A stretch of 64,000 nt of DNA. Origin: an uncultured Prevotellaceae bacterium. GTDB taxonomy: Bacteria > Bacteroidota > Bacteroidia > Bacteroidales > Bacteroidaceae. The stretch's first letter is position 1; each line of letters begins with the position of its first letter. The translations under genes and the position numbers were made by a program. The stretch lies in assembly GCA_900315075.1 (NCBI GenBank), contig OMXV01000023.1, positions 1 to 64,000 on the forward strand, in the 5' to 3' direction. Below, one piece after another: positions 51,581 to 59,321 of this stretch. The notes under the pieces are model-generated. The model did not search any database. It was not told where the DNA came from and saw only the letters and a program-made list of their open reading frames with translations.

Positions 51581-53296
51581 TTAATTCCTAATCCCCATAC
51601 GAGCCTCGACTACATTCACCACATAGTCGCCCAGTTTCTCACACTCACTGATGATATCCATATAGATGGTACCCACGGCATAAGAGTATTTATGGTCGTT
51701 GATATCGTTGATATTCTGGCTCTTGAGCTGATTGCGGTAGTTATTGATTTCATTCTCGATATTGAACGTGCGATTCACGTTGAATGCCTCCTTACGTCCC
51801 GCCATCAGTTCATTCATCTGTGTGAGGGCTGTATTTGACAGTTCCATCATCTGATGCAGATGTTGATACTGGTTTTCGGTGAAATGGTCTTTGTTGCCTG
51901 ACACTTTACGGTTAATAGTACGCGCTATGTTGTAGCAAGCATCGCCGATACTCTCAAGTTCGGAGATTTCACGTATCATGGCGCATATCTTTTGTTTTGT
52001 ATCGTCGCTCAGATGTGCCGACGATATTTGATTGAGATACTTGGCTATTTCCACCTCCATATTGTCGGAAATACTCTCATACTTCTCAATACGTGAGAAC
52101 AATTTGCCGAATTTCTGTTTATCTTTCTCTATAAGCAATTCACGCACCATACCAAACATACGCTGCATACGATTGGCATACGACCGAATCTCCTTATGAG
52201 CCTCCAAAACCGACAGCTCTGGTGTCTTCATCAAACCCGAAGTAATAAAATGCAGTCGGAAGTCCTCTTCTTCATCCACTGTTTTCTTCGAATTGATAGC
52301 CCAACATACAAAACGCTCGATATAGGGTATAAACCAAATCAGCAGGAAGGTATTGACAATATTAAACAATGTGTGGAAAGCAGCAAGTGTCATTGCACTT
52401 TTTGCTAAGTTGGCACTATAACCGGCTGCGGAGGGGTCTGTCAATGTGCTGTCATAGCCCACTATCGAACATACCAAATTGACAAATGGTTTGAGCAGGA
52501 TTAATGCCCATGTCACACCGAACACATTGATACCCAAGTGGGCAAAGGCTGCTCTTCGCGCCATCGTATTGGCCCTTAATGCTACAATATTGACAGTGAT
52601 GGTAGTACCGATATTCTCTCCTAATACCAACATGACACCTTGATCGATATGGAGCACACCTGCACAACACAGCGTCATTGTAATTGCCATGATGGCTGCC
52701 GACGACTGCACACAAAGCGTCAGCACCATACCCCAAAAAAGAAAGAAGAAGGAATACCAAAAACCCGATTCGTTGAAGTTCTGGAAAAACGCTTGTATGG
52801 CATCTTTGGCTTCCTGGTTTTCCATGATGCTAAAACCAGCCTCCTTCATAGAGCATAAGCCAAGAAATAGAAATGCCACACCGAAAACGAAATCACCGAT
52901 GATACGGCGTTTCTTCATATATATCAATACAATAGCCAGGAAAAAGCCCGGAAAGACAAAGTCGGTAATATTGAATGAGAATCCCAAACTCATAATCCAT
53001 GCTGTAACAGTGGTACCGATATGTGCACCCATGATGACACTGATAGCCTGAACTAACGTAAGCAGTCCGGTGTTCACAAACGATACCGTCATCAGCGTGG
53101 TGGCAGTGGAACTCTGCACGGCAGCTGTGACAAACATACCTGCCAGTACGCCTGTAAAACGATTGGTGGTCATAGCGCCTAAAACATGACGCAACTGTGA
53201 ACCAGCCAATTTCTGCAAACTCTCACTCATCGACTTCATGCCATACATGAGGAGAGCCAATGCCCCCAACAGCTTCAATACTATCCAAATATTCAT
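51581..53296 (-). CDS. Na/Pi cotransporter family protein with PhoU-like domain
   Basis: A 571-aa inner-membrane protein. About eight to ten membrane helices with the duplicated Na/Pi-II motif (AAVQSSTATTLMTVSFVNTG, QSSAAIMAITMTLCC), then a cytoplasmic PhoU-like helical region (about 360-571). It imports phosphate with Na+, or exports it, as for E. coli YjbB. Monocistronic, divergent from the nucleoside kinase gene. Confidence 0.92.
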   Translation of the reverse strand: MNIWIVLKLLGALALLMYGMKSMSESLQKLAGSQLRHVLGAMTTNRFTGVLAGMFVTAAVQSSTATTLMTVSFVNTGLLTLVQAISVIMGAHIGTTVTAWIMSLGFSFNITDFVFPGFFLAIVLIYMKKRRIIGDFVFGVAFLFLGLCSMKEAGFSIMENQEAKDAIQAFFQNFNESGFWYSFFFLFWGMVLTLCVQSSAAIMAITMTLCCAGVLHIDQGVMLVLGENIGTTITVNIVALRANTMARRAAFAHLGINVFGVTWALILLKPFVNLVCSIVGYDSTLTDPSAAGYSANLAKSAMTLAAFHTLFNIVNTFLLIWFIPYIERFVCWAINSKKTVDEEEDFRLHFITSGLMKTPELSVLEAHKEIRSYANRMQRMFGMVRELLIEKDKQKFGKLFSRIEKYESISDNMEVEIAKYLNQISSAHLSDDTKQKICAMIREISELESIGDACYNIARTINRKVSGNKDHFTENQYQHLHQMMELSNTALTQMNELMAGRKEAFNVNRTFNIENEINNYRNQLKSQNINDINDHKYSYAVGTIYMDIISECEKLGDYVVNVVEARMGIRN

Positions 53297-53396
53297 TTTA
53301 TATATTATTTTTTACTAAAACTGTTTTTTCTCATCATTTTTCCATATCTTTGCATGGCCTTTGTGCATTTTGTCAAACTACACATTTTTTTACACT

Positions 53397-55058
53397 ATGG
53401 AACAAACTATCAGAATTCGTTGCAAAAATAACACAAAAATTCAAGAATTCCCCATAGGGAGCTCACTTTATGATATATTTTTAGGGTTTGGACTTCACAT
53501 GGACTATGGACCCGTGAGTGCCAAAGTCAATAATAAGGTGGAAGGACTCGATTTCCGCCTCTATCATAATAAAGATGTGGAGTTTCTCGACCTCTACTCA
53601 CCATCGGGCAGCAGAGCCTATTCACGCACACTCTTCTTTGTACTCTCCAAAGCTGTCCACGACCTTTTCCCTGAGGGCAGCGTGATTATCGACACACCTG
53701 TCTCTAACGGCTATTACTGCGACCTACGCATCAACCGAGCCATAACTCCTAACGACGTGATAGTCATCCGCCAGAAGATGCATGAAATCATCAATGCCGA
53801 CCACCCCATCCGCCGCTGCGAGTGTACCACAGAGGAGGCTGTGAAGATTTTCACCGACCGCAAAGCACCCACCAAAGTAAAACTGCTCCAAACCATCGGT
53901 GACCTCTATACTGAATATTATATGCTCGATGGCTATGCCGACTATTACTATGGGGCACTGCTACCCAGTACCGGGCATCTGCACCTCTTCGACCTGGAAC
54001 CTTATTTCGACGGTATGCTGCTACGCATTCCCTCACCATCCGACCCATCACATCTCGGCCAAATGATTCGACAGGACAAAATGTTTTCCATCTTCCAGGA
54101 ACAGCACCACTGGCAGGAAATCATGGGCATCAGCACCGTGGGTGAGTTCAACGAAGCTGTCATCAAAGGTTATGCCTCACTGCTCATTAATGTGTCGGAA
54201 GCCCTTCAAGAGAAGAAAATCGCCCACATCGCAGAGGTAATTTCCAAGCGCAAAGAGGTACGCATGGTGCTCATCGCAGGTCCTTCGTCAAGTGGAAAGA
54301 CCACCACCTGCAAGCGCCTCGCCATACAGTTGGCATGCAACGGACTCAAGCCCGTAATGGTTTCTCTCGACGATTATTTCCTTGACCGAGACAAGACACC
54401 ACTCGACGAAAAGGGTGACTATGACTTTGAGAGCCTCTACGCACTGAATATCCCCTTACTCAACAAACAACTGAATGCTTTGCTGAAAGGTAAGGAAGTA
54501 GAACTGCCAAAATACAATTTCGTACTGGGGAAAAGTGAGCGAAGCGGACATAAACTACAATTAAAAGAAAACCAAATTCTCGTCATCGAGGGTATCCATG
54601 CTCTTAACCCTGACCTAACGGCCCAAGTGCCCGAAGAGCAGAAATTCCGCGTCTATGCCTCGGCACTGACCACCATCTCACTCGACCGACACAATTATAT
54701 CCCCACAACCGACAACCGCCTACTCCGCCGCATTATCCGCGATTACAAATACCGTGGTGTGACTGCCGAGGAAACTATCCGTCGCTGGCCGTCGGTAAGG
54801 GCTGGTGAACAGAAATGGATATTCCCCTACCAGGAGAACGCCGACGAGATGTTTAACACGGCCATGATATATGAATTGGCTGTCATTAAACACCAGGCTC
54901 TCAAGGTGTTGGAGCGGGTGCCACAGCATTCAGAACAATATTCCGAGGCGTATCGCCTACGCAAATTCCTCAGATATTTTACCGACATCCCTGAACTCGA
55001 CCCACCATCCACCTCTCTGCTCAGGGAATTCCTTGGCGGCAGCTCATTTACATATTAA
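53397..55058 (+). CDS. Nucleoside kinase with TGS/ThrRS-like N-terminus
   Basis: A 553-aa protein. The start at 53397 (MEQTIRIRCKNN) gives an intact TGS-like domain (1-65) and follows a -7 box TATCTTTG at 53345. Then a threonyl-tRNA synthetase-like second additional domain (about 70-230; SRTLFFVLSKAVHDLFP) and a uridine kinase/phosphoribulokinase domain (about 285-490) with P-loop GPSSSGKTT (Lys301), SLDDYFLDRD and EGIHALNPD. It phosphorylates a nucleoside, probably uridine or cytidine. The TGS/SAD part may bind RNA. The same three-part architecture is known in Firmicutes and Bacteroidota. Confidence 0.9.
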   Translation: MEQTIRIRCKNNTKIQEFPIGSSLYDIFLGFGLHMDYGPVSAKVNNKVEGLDFRLYHNKDVEFLDLYSPSGSRAYSRTLFFVLSKAVHDLFPEGSVIIDTPVSNGYYCDLRINRAITPNDVIVIRQKMHEIINADHPIRRCECTTEEAVKIFTDRKAPTKVKLLQTIGDLYTEYYMLDGYADYYYGALLPSTGHLHLFDLEPYFDGMLLRIPSPSDPSHLGQMIRQDKMFSIFQEQHHWQEIMGISTVGEFNEAVIKGYASLLINVSEALQEKKIAHIAEVISKRKEVRMVLIAGPSSSGKTTTCKRLAIQLACNGLKPVMVSLDDYFLDRDKTPLDEKGDYDFESLYALNIPLLNKQLNALLKGKEVELPKYNFVLGKSERSGHKLQLKENQILVIEGIHALNPDLTAQVPEEQKFRVYASALTTISLDRHNYIPTTDNRLLRRIIRDYKYRGVTAEETIRRWPSVRAGEQKWIFPYQENADEMFNTAMIYELAVIKHQALKVLERVPQHSEQYSEAYRLRKFLRYFTDIPELDPPSTSLLREFLGGSSFTY

Positions 55059-55100
55059 TAGTTTTATAAGGGAGTTAAAGAGACAATAGTTCTGTTAGCG

Positions 55101-55249
55101 GAGGGTGTGTCAAAATGAAGATTTTCACTATTGACATTTATAATTAGCAGTAATTATGGCGGCATGAAGGGCCAAAAAGCACATAGCCGTTCTCCTTCCT
55201 CACAATCTATAAGTTGTGATTTCAAGTTTTATCATTTTGACACACCCTC
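55101..55249. mobile_element. 149-bp MITE-like element with 18-bp terminal inverted repeats
   Basis: GAGGGTGTGTCAAAATGA (55101-55118) and its exact reverse complement (55232-55249) bound a 149-base non-coding segment. The TIR resembles the ends of several transposon families (GxGGGTGTGTCA), but no transposase gene is in the window. No certain target duplication is visible at the ends. It lies in an unusually long intergenic gap. Confidence 0.7.
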
Positions 55250-55268
55250 ATCATGTCTATTATATATT

Positions 55269-55460
55269 CTACAGGGGAAAGGGTAAAAAGAGGATATTCT
55301 TACGGACAGAATATGTAATTCCTCCACGACCATAGGTCGCCTCCAAATACTCCTCACCTCCGTAGAATTTCTTCACCAGCCGAGCAGACTGACAAAGTCC
55401 CAAAAGTCCATAAAGCACATAGACAAAGCTCCAAAAATTGGATAAATATTCAAAAAACAT
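55269..55460 (-). CDS. 63-aa hypothetical protein
   Basis: A 63-codon ORF on the minus strand, ATG at 55458-55460. Residues 1-30 are hydrophobic and aromatic (FWSFVYVLYGLLGLC), then basic/Gly-rich (YGRGGITYSVRKNI). It may have one weak membrane segment. No family is recognised. The ATG lies inside a perfect 12-bp inverted repeat. No standard promoter is visible, and it may equally be a remnant. The gap from the kinase to korA is otherwise the MITE-like element and AT-rich sequence. Confidence 0.35.
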   Translation of the reverse strand: MFFEYLSNFWSFVYVLYGLLGLCQSARLVKKFYGGEEYLEATYGRGGITYSVRKNILFLPFPL

Positions 55461-55473
55461 GGAATATTTATCC
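55440..55473. promoter_or_regulatory. 12-bp perfect palindrome over a start codon
   Basis: GGATAAATATTC (55440-55451) and GAATATTTATCC (55462-55473) with a 10-base loop containing the start codon of the 63-aa ORF. It could be an operator or an mRNA hairpin closing the ribosome site. Confidence 0.6.
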
Positions 55474-55500
55474 TGTTTTTGCAGTTTTATTCATAAAAAT

Positions 55501-55531
55501 TTTGTTATATCAATAATATTTAAGACCTTTG
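55501..55531 (+). promoter_or_regulatory. Promoter of korA-korB
   Basis: TTTG 55501-55504, 19-bp spacer, GACCTTTG 55524-55531 (TA replaced by GA), 52 bases before the start. Confidence 0.5.
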
Positions 55532-55583
55532 CAGCCAATTATTCAAATGGGCGAGTAAACTCCCCAAAAAATCATAAATATCT

Positions 55584-57434
55584 ATGGCAGAACAATTGGA
55601 AATTAAGGAATTAGAGCAAGTTGTCGTGCGCTTCTCTGGCGACTCCGGCGACGGTATGCAATTGGCTGGCAACATTTTCTCCACTGTGTCAGCCACTGTG
55701 GGTAATGGTATCTCCACTTTCCCTGACTATCCAGCCGACATCCGCGCCCCGCAAGGGTCGCTCACCGGTGTCTCAGGTTTTCAGGTACACATCGGACAAG
55801 GAAAAGTATATACCCCTGGCGACCTCTGCGACGTATTGGTAGCCATGAATGCCGCTGCGCTGAAGACACAGTATCGCTATGCCAAGCCACAGGCCACCAT
55901 CATCATCGACACCGATAGTTTCGGACCCTCTGACCTGAAGAAGGCAGCTTTCCAGACCGACGACTACTTAGGTGAGATGGGCATCGATGCCGACCGTGTA
56001 GTTGCCTGTCCCATCACCCAGATGGTGAAAGACTGTTTAGCTGACAGTGGTATGGACAACAAAGCCATCCTGAAATGCCGCAATATGTTTGCCCTGGGCT
56101 TGGTTTGTTGGCTCTTCAACCGCGACCTAAACCTGGTTGCCAATTTCCTGCGCGAGAAATTCGCCAAGAAACCCGCCATTGCCGAAAACAACATCAAGGT
56201 AGTGCAAGCTGGCTTCGACTACGGACACAACGTACATGCCTCAGTGCCTGCCACCTACCGCATAGAGTCGAAATCGAAAGTGAAAGGCCGCTATATGGAC
56301 ATCACCGGTAATAAGGCCACAGCCTACGGACTGATTGCCGCTGCCGAGAAAGCTGGCCTACGCCTCTATTTAGGTTCCTACCCTATCACCCCTGCCACTG
56401 ACATCCTACACGAACTGTCAAAGCATAAGTCGTGTGGTGTTATCACCGTGCAGTGCGAAGACGAGATTTCGGGCTGCGCCAGTGCCATCGGTGCCTCATT
56501 TGCCGGTGCCCTGGCAGCCACCAGCACCTCCGGACCTGGCATCTGCCTGAAGTCGGAGGCTATGAACCTGGCCATCATCGACGAGCTGCCACTGGTCATC
56601 ATCGACGTACAGCGTGGCGGTCCTTCCACAGGTCTTCCCACCAAGAGCGAACAAACCGACCTGCTGCAAGCCCTTTACGGACGCAACGGTGAATCGCCCA
56701 TGCCCGTCATCGCAGCCACCAGCCCCACCAACTGCTTCGACGCTGTGTATGCTGCTGCAAAAATGGCTTTGGAGCACCTCACACCCGTCATCCTGCTCAC
56801 CGATGCTTTTGTTGCCAATGGCTCTGCCGCCTGGAAGCTCCCCAGCATGGAAGAGTTGCCCGACATCCATCCACATTATGTCACACCTGAGCAGAAAGAC
56901 CACTACACACCCTACGAGCGCGACCCAGAGACACTGGTACGCTACTGGGCTATCCCCGGACAAGAGGGCTACACACACATCTTAGGCGGTCTGGAGAAAG
57001 ACGGTAAGACCGGTGCCATCTCCACCGACCCCGAGAACCACGACTTGATGTGCCGCCTGCGTGCAGAGAAAGTGGCACGCATCCCTGTACCTAACCTTGA
57101 AGTGGCTGGCGACACCGACGAAGATGCTCTGCTCATCGTGGGCTTCGGTGGCACCTACGGCCACCTCTATTCAGCAATGGAAGAGCTTCAGAAAAAAGGC
57201 TACAAAGCTGCCTTGGCACACTTCGAATATATCAACCCGCTGCCTGCCAACACCGCCGAGGTGCTGCGCCACTACAAGAAAGCCGTAGTAGCAGAGCAGA
57301 ACTTAGGACAACTGGCTGCATACCTGCGCTCACGCGTCGAAGGTTTTGCTCCTGCCCAGTTCAACCAAGTGAAAGGTCAGCCTTTCGTGGTGTCAGAGTT
57401 AGTCAACGCATTCGAGGAAATCATCAAAAAGTAA
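55584..57434 (+). CDS. korA: 2-oxoacid:ferredoxin oxidoreductase subunit alpha (gamma-alpha fusion), KorA type
   Basis: A 616-aa subunit with the gamma domain (about 8-190; RFSGDSGDGMQLAGN, YPADIRAPQGSLTGVSGFQVHIG) fused to the alpha/pyrimidine-binding domain (about 230-450; ITGNKATAYG, YPITPATDILHELS) and a C-terminal alpha-II domain (AVVAEQNLGQLAAYLRS). With korB it oxidatively decarboxylates a 2-oxoacid (2-oxoglutarate most likely) and reduces ferredoxin; the reverse, CO2-fixing reaction is used by many anaerobes. Subunit composition matches Kor rather than the single-chain Por. Codon use is unusually C-rich, fitting high expression. Confidence 0.9.
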   Translation: MAEQLEIKELEQVVVRFSGDSGDGMQLAGNIFSTVSATVGNGISTFPDYPADIRAPQGSLTGVSGFQVHIGQGKVYTPGDLCDVLVAMNAAALKTQYRYAKPQATIIIDTDSFGPSDLKKAAFQTDDYLGEMGIDADRVVACPITQMVKDCLADSGMDNKAILKCRNMFALGLVCWLFNRDLNLVANFLREKFAKKPAIAENNIKVVQAGFDYGHNVHASVPATYRIESKSKVKGRYMDITGNKATAYGLIAAAEKAGLRLYLGSYPITPATDILHELSKHKSCGVITVQCEDEISGCASAIGASFAGALAATSTSGPGICLKSEAMNLAIIDELPLVIIDVQRGGPSTGLPTKSEQTDLLQALYGRNGESPMPVIAATSPTNCFDAVYAAAKMALEHLTPVILLTDAFVANGSAAWKLPSMEELPDIHPHYVTPEQKDHYTPYERDPETLVRYWAIPGQEGYTHILGGLEKDGKTGAISTDPENHDLMCRLRAEKVARIPVPNLEVAGDTDEDALLIVGFGGTYGHLYSAMEELQKKGYKAALAHFEYINPLPANTAEVLRHYKKAVVAEQNLGQLAAYLRSRVEGFAPAQFNQVKGQPFVVSELVNAFEEIIKK

Positions 57435-57449
57435 AGGAGGACACATATT

Positions 57450-58457
57450 ATGACCGAATACAAAGCACAAGATTTCAAAAAGAGCCAGCCACGCTGGTGC
57501 CCTGGCTGCGGAGATCATTTCTTCCTTGCCTCACTGCATAAGGCCATGGCAGAGGTGGGCGTAGCACCACACAATATCGCTGTCATTTCGGGTATCGGCT
57601 GCAGCAGCCGTCTGCCCTACTATGTGAGCACCTATGCCATGCAGACCATCCATGGTCGTGCGGCTTCCATCGCCACAGGAGCCAAAGTAGCTAACCCCGA
57701 CCTGACCGTCTGGCAGGTAAGTGGCGACGGCGACGGACTGGCTATCGGCGGAAACCATTTCATCCACGCCATGCGCCGCAACATCGACATCAATATGATT
57801 CTGCTCAACAACCGCATCTATGGCCTTACTAAAGGACAGTACTCCCCAACCTCACCACGCGGTTTCGTGTCGAAATCAAGCCCCTATGGCACTGTGGAGG
57901 ATCCTTTCCGCCCAGCAGAACTCTGTTTCGGTGCCCGTGGCAACTTCTTTGCCCGTGCCGTGGCCACCGATGCCAACGGTACCGTAGATATCCTCAAGGC
58001 TGCCTACAACCACAAGGGTGCCGCCGTTTGTGAGATTCTACAAAACTGTGTCATCTTCAACAATGGTGCCTACGACCCCATCTACAACAAGGAGGGCCGT
58101 AGCCGCAACGCTATCTATGTGCGCCACGGAGAACCATTGGTCTTCGGTGCCGACAATGAATATGGCCTCATGCAAGAGGGATTCGGACTGAAAGTGGTAA
58201 AAATCGGTGAGAATGGTGTGACCATCGACGATATCCTCGTTCACGATGCTCACTGTCAGGACAACACCCTGCAACTCAAACTGGCCATGATGGACAATGA
58301 GCACGGTTTCCCTGTAGCTCTCGGTGTCATCCGCGACGTTGAGGCTCCTACTTACGACGCCTCTGTACATGCCCAGATTGAAGAGGTGAAGAGCACCAAG
58401 AAATACCACAATTTCATGGAGTTGCTCGAAACCAACGACACCTGGGAGGTTATTTAG
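57450..58457 (+). CDS. korB: 2-oxoacid:ferredoxin oxidoreductase subunit beta, KorB type
   Basis: A 335-aa thiamine pyrophosphate-binding subunit. PRWCPGCGDHFFL at the N-terminus, TPP/Mg motif GDGDGLAIGGNHF followed by NNRIYGLTKGQYSPTS. No separate 4Fe-4S ferredoxin domain is seen. It starts 15 bp after korA and is preceded by AAAGGAGG, a perfect Shine-Dalgarno sequence that is rare in Bacteroidota. Confidence 0.93.
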   Translation: MTEYKAQDFKKSQPRWCPGCGDHFFLASLHKAMAEVGVAPHNIAVISGIGCSSRLPYYVSTYAMQTIHGRAASIATGAKVANPDLTVWQVSGDGDGLAIGGNHFIHAMRRNIDINMILLNNRIYGLTKGQYSPTSPRGFVSKSSPYGTVEDPFRPAELCFGARGNFFARAVATDANGTVDILKAAYNHKGAAVCEILQNCVIFNNGAYDPIYNKEGRSRNAIYVRHGEPLVFGADNEYGLMQEGFGLKVVKIGENGVTIDDILVHDAHCQDNTLQLKLAMMDNEHGFPVALGVIRDVEAPTYDASVHAQIEEVKSTKKYHNFMELLETNDTWEVI

Positions 58458-58461
58458 TTAG

Positions 58462-58503
58462 GTGTGACTTAGGGGTGAGAGGTAAGAGGTGAGAGGTAAG
58501 AGA
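58462..58503. repeat. GAGGTAA/GAGGTGA tandem array
   Basis: GTGACTTAGGGGTGAGAGG then TAAGAGGTGAGAGGTAAGAG directly after the korB stop. Four to five 7-base units. Confidence 0.75.
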
Positions 58504-58541
58504 ATACTCTTTCTACTCAATCCCAATCCATCCCAAAACCC

Positions 58542-58600
58542 AAAAACTCATCATACCACTCCCCTCGCCCTTTGGAGAGGGGGTGAAGATGAGTTTTTTT
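58542..58600. terminator. Long bidirectional terminator between korB and upp
   Basis: AAACTCATC ... GATGAGTTT outer stem with an inner ACTCCCCTC / GAGAGGGGGT stem, flanked by AAAAA and TTTTTTTT. It ends at the upp stop codon. Confidence 0.88.
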
Positions 58601-59259
58601 TACAATTTATCTCCAAAGCAGAGGTCACCGGCGTCGCCGAATCCTGGGACAATATATTTATGTTCGTTGAGTCCTGGGTCGATGGCGGCACACCAAATGG
58701 TAGTTTTATCTTCTGGCAACGATTTCTTCACATGCTCAATGCCATCTGGGGTGGCGATGACGCAGCATACATGGATGCGGCGCGGAATGCCCTTGGTGAG
58801 AAATGCCTTGTAACCCAATTCCATACTGCCGCCAGTGGCCAGCATCGGGTCGGCGATGATGAGGTTTTTCTCCTCAATACTCGGTGTGGCAAGATACTCC
58901 ACATGGATGCCCACCTCGTGATGCTCAGCGTCGGTGTATTCACGATAGGCACTCACGAAGGCATTGCCGGCATGGTCGAATACATTCAGAAAACCCGTAT
59001 GGAAGGGCAGTCCGGCACGGAAGATGGTAGCCAGCACAATTTTGTCGGTTGGCACGCTGACACGGGCAATACCTAATGGTGTGGCGATGTCACGCCATTC
59101 ATAATTGAGGGTTTTCGAGATTTCGTAAGCTTCCATCTCGCCAATTCGCATGATGTTGTTACGGAACAGCAGACGGTTTTTCTGATAGTCTTTGTCGCGT
59201 ATCTCTGCCAGATACTGGTTGATAATCGAGTTACTCTCACTGAAATTGATGACTTGCAT
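58600..59259 (-). CDS. upp: Uracil phosphoribosyltransferase
   Basis: A 219-aa enzyme salvaging uracil to UMP with PRPP. The PRPP loop is LIIADPMLATGGSM, the N-terminal part IINQYLAEIRDKDYQKN, and the uracil-binding end GFGDAGDLCFGDKL. A clear promoter lies at 59289 inside the end of the neighbouring gene. Confidence 0.95.
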   Translation of the reverse strand: MQVINFSESNSIINQYLAEIRDKDYQKNRLLFRNNIMRIGEMEAYEISKTLNYEWRDIATPLGIARVSVPTDKIVLATIFRAGLPFHTGFLNVFDHAGNAFVSAYREYTDAEHHEVGIHVEYLATPSIEEKNLIIADPMLATGGSMELGYKAFLTKGIPRRIHVCCVIATPDGIEHVKKSLPEDKTTIWCAAIDPGLNEHKYIVPGFGDAGDLCFGDKL

Positions 59260-59288
59260 AGTAAGAAAAGTTATAATGAATTATGCTG

Positions 59289-59321
59289 CGAAGATACAGC
59301 AAAGTGGGCAATTCTTTCAAA
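59289..59321 (-). promoter_or_regulatory. Promoter of upp
   Basis: Minus strand: TTTG (59318-59321), 21-bp spacer, TATCTTCG (59289-59296). It overlaps the last codons of the ATPase gene. Confidence 0.55.
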
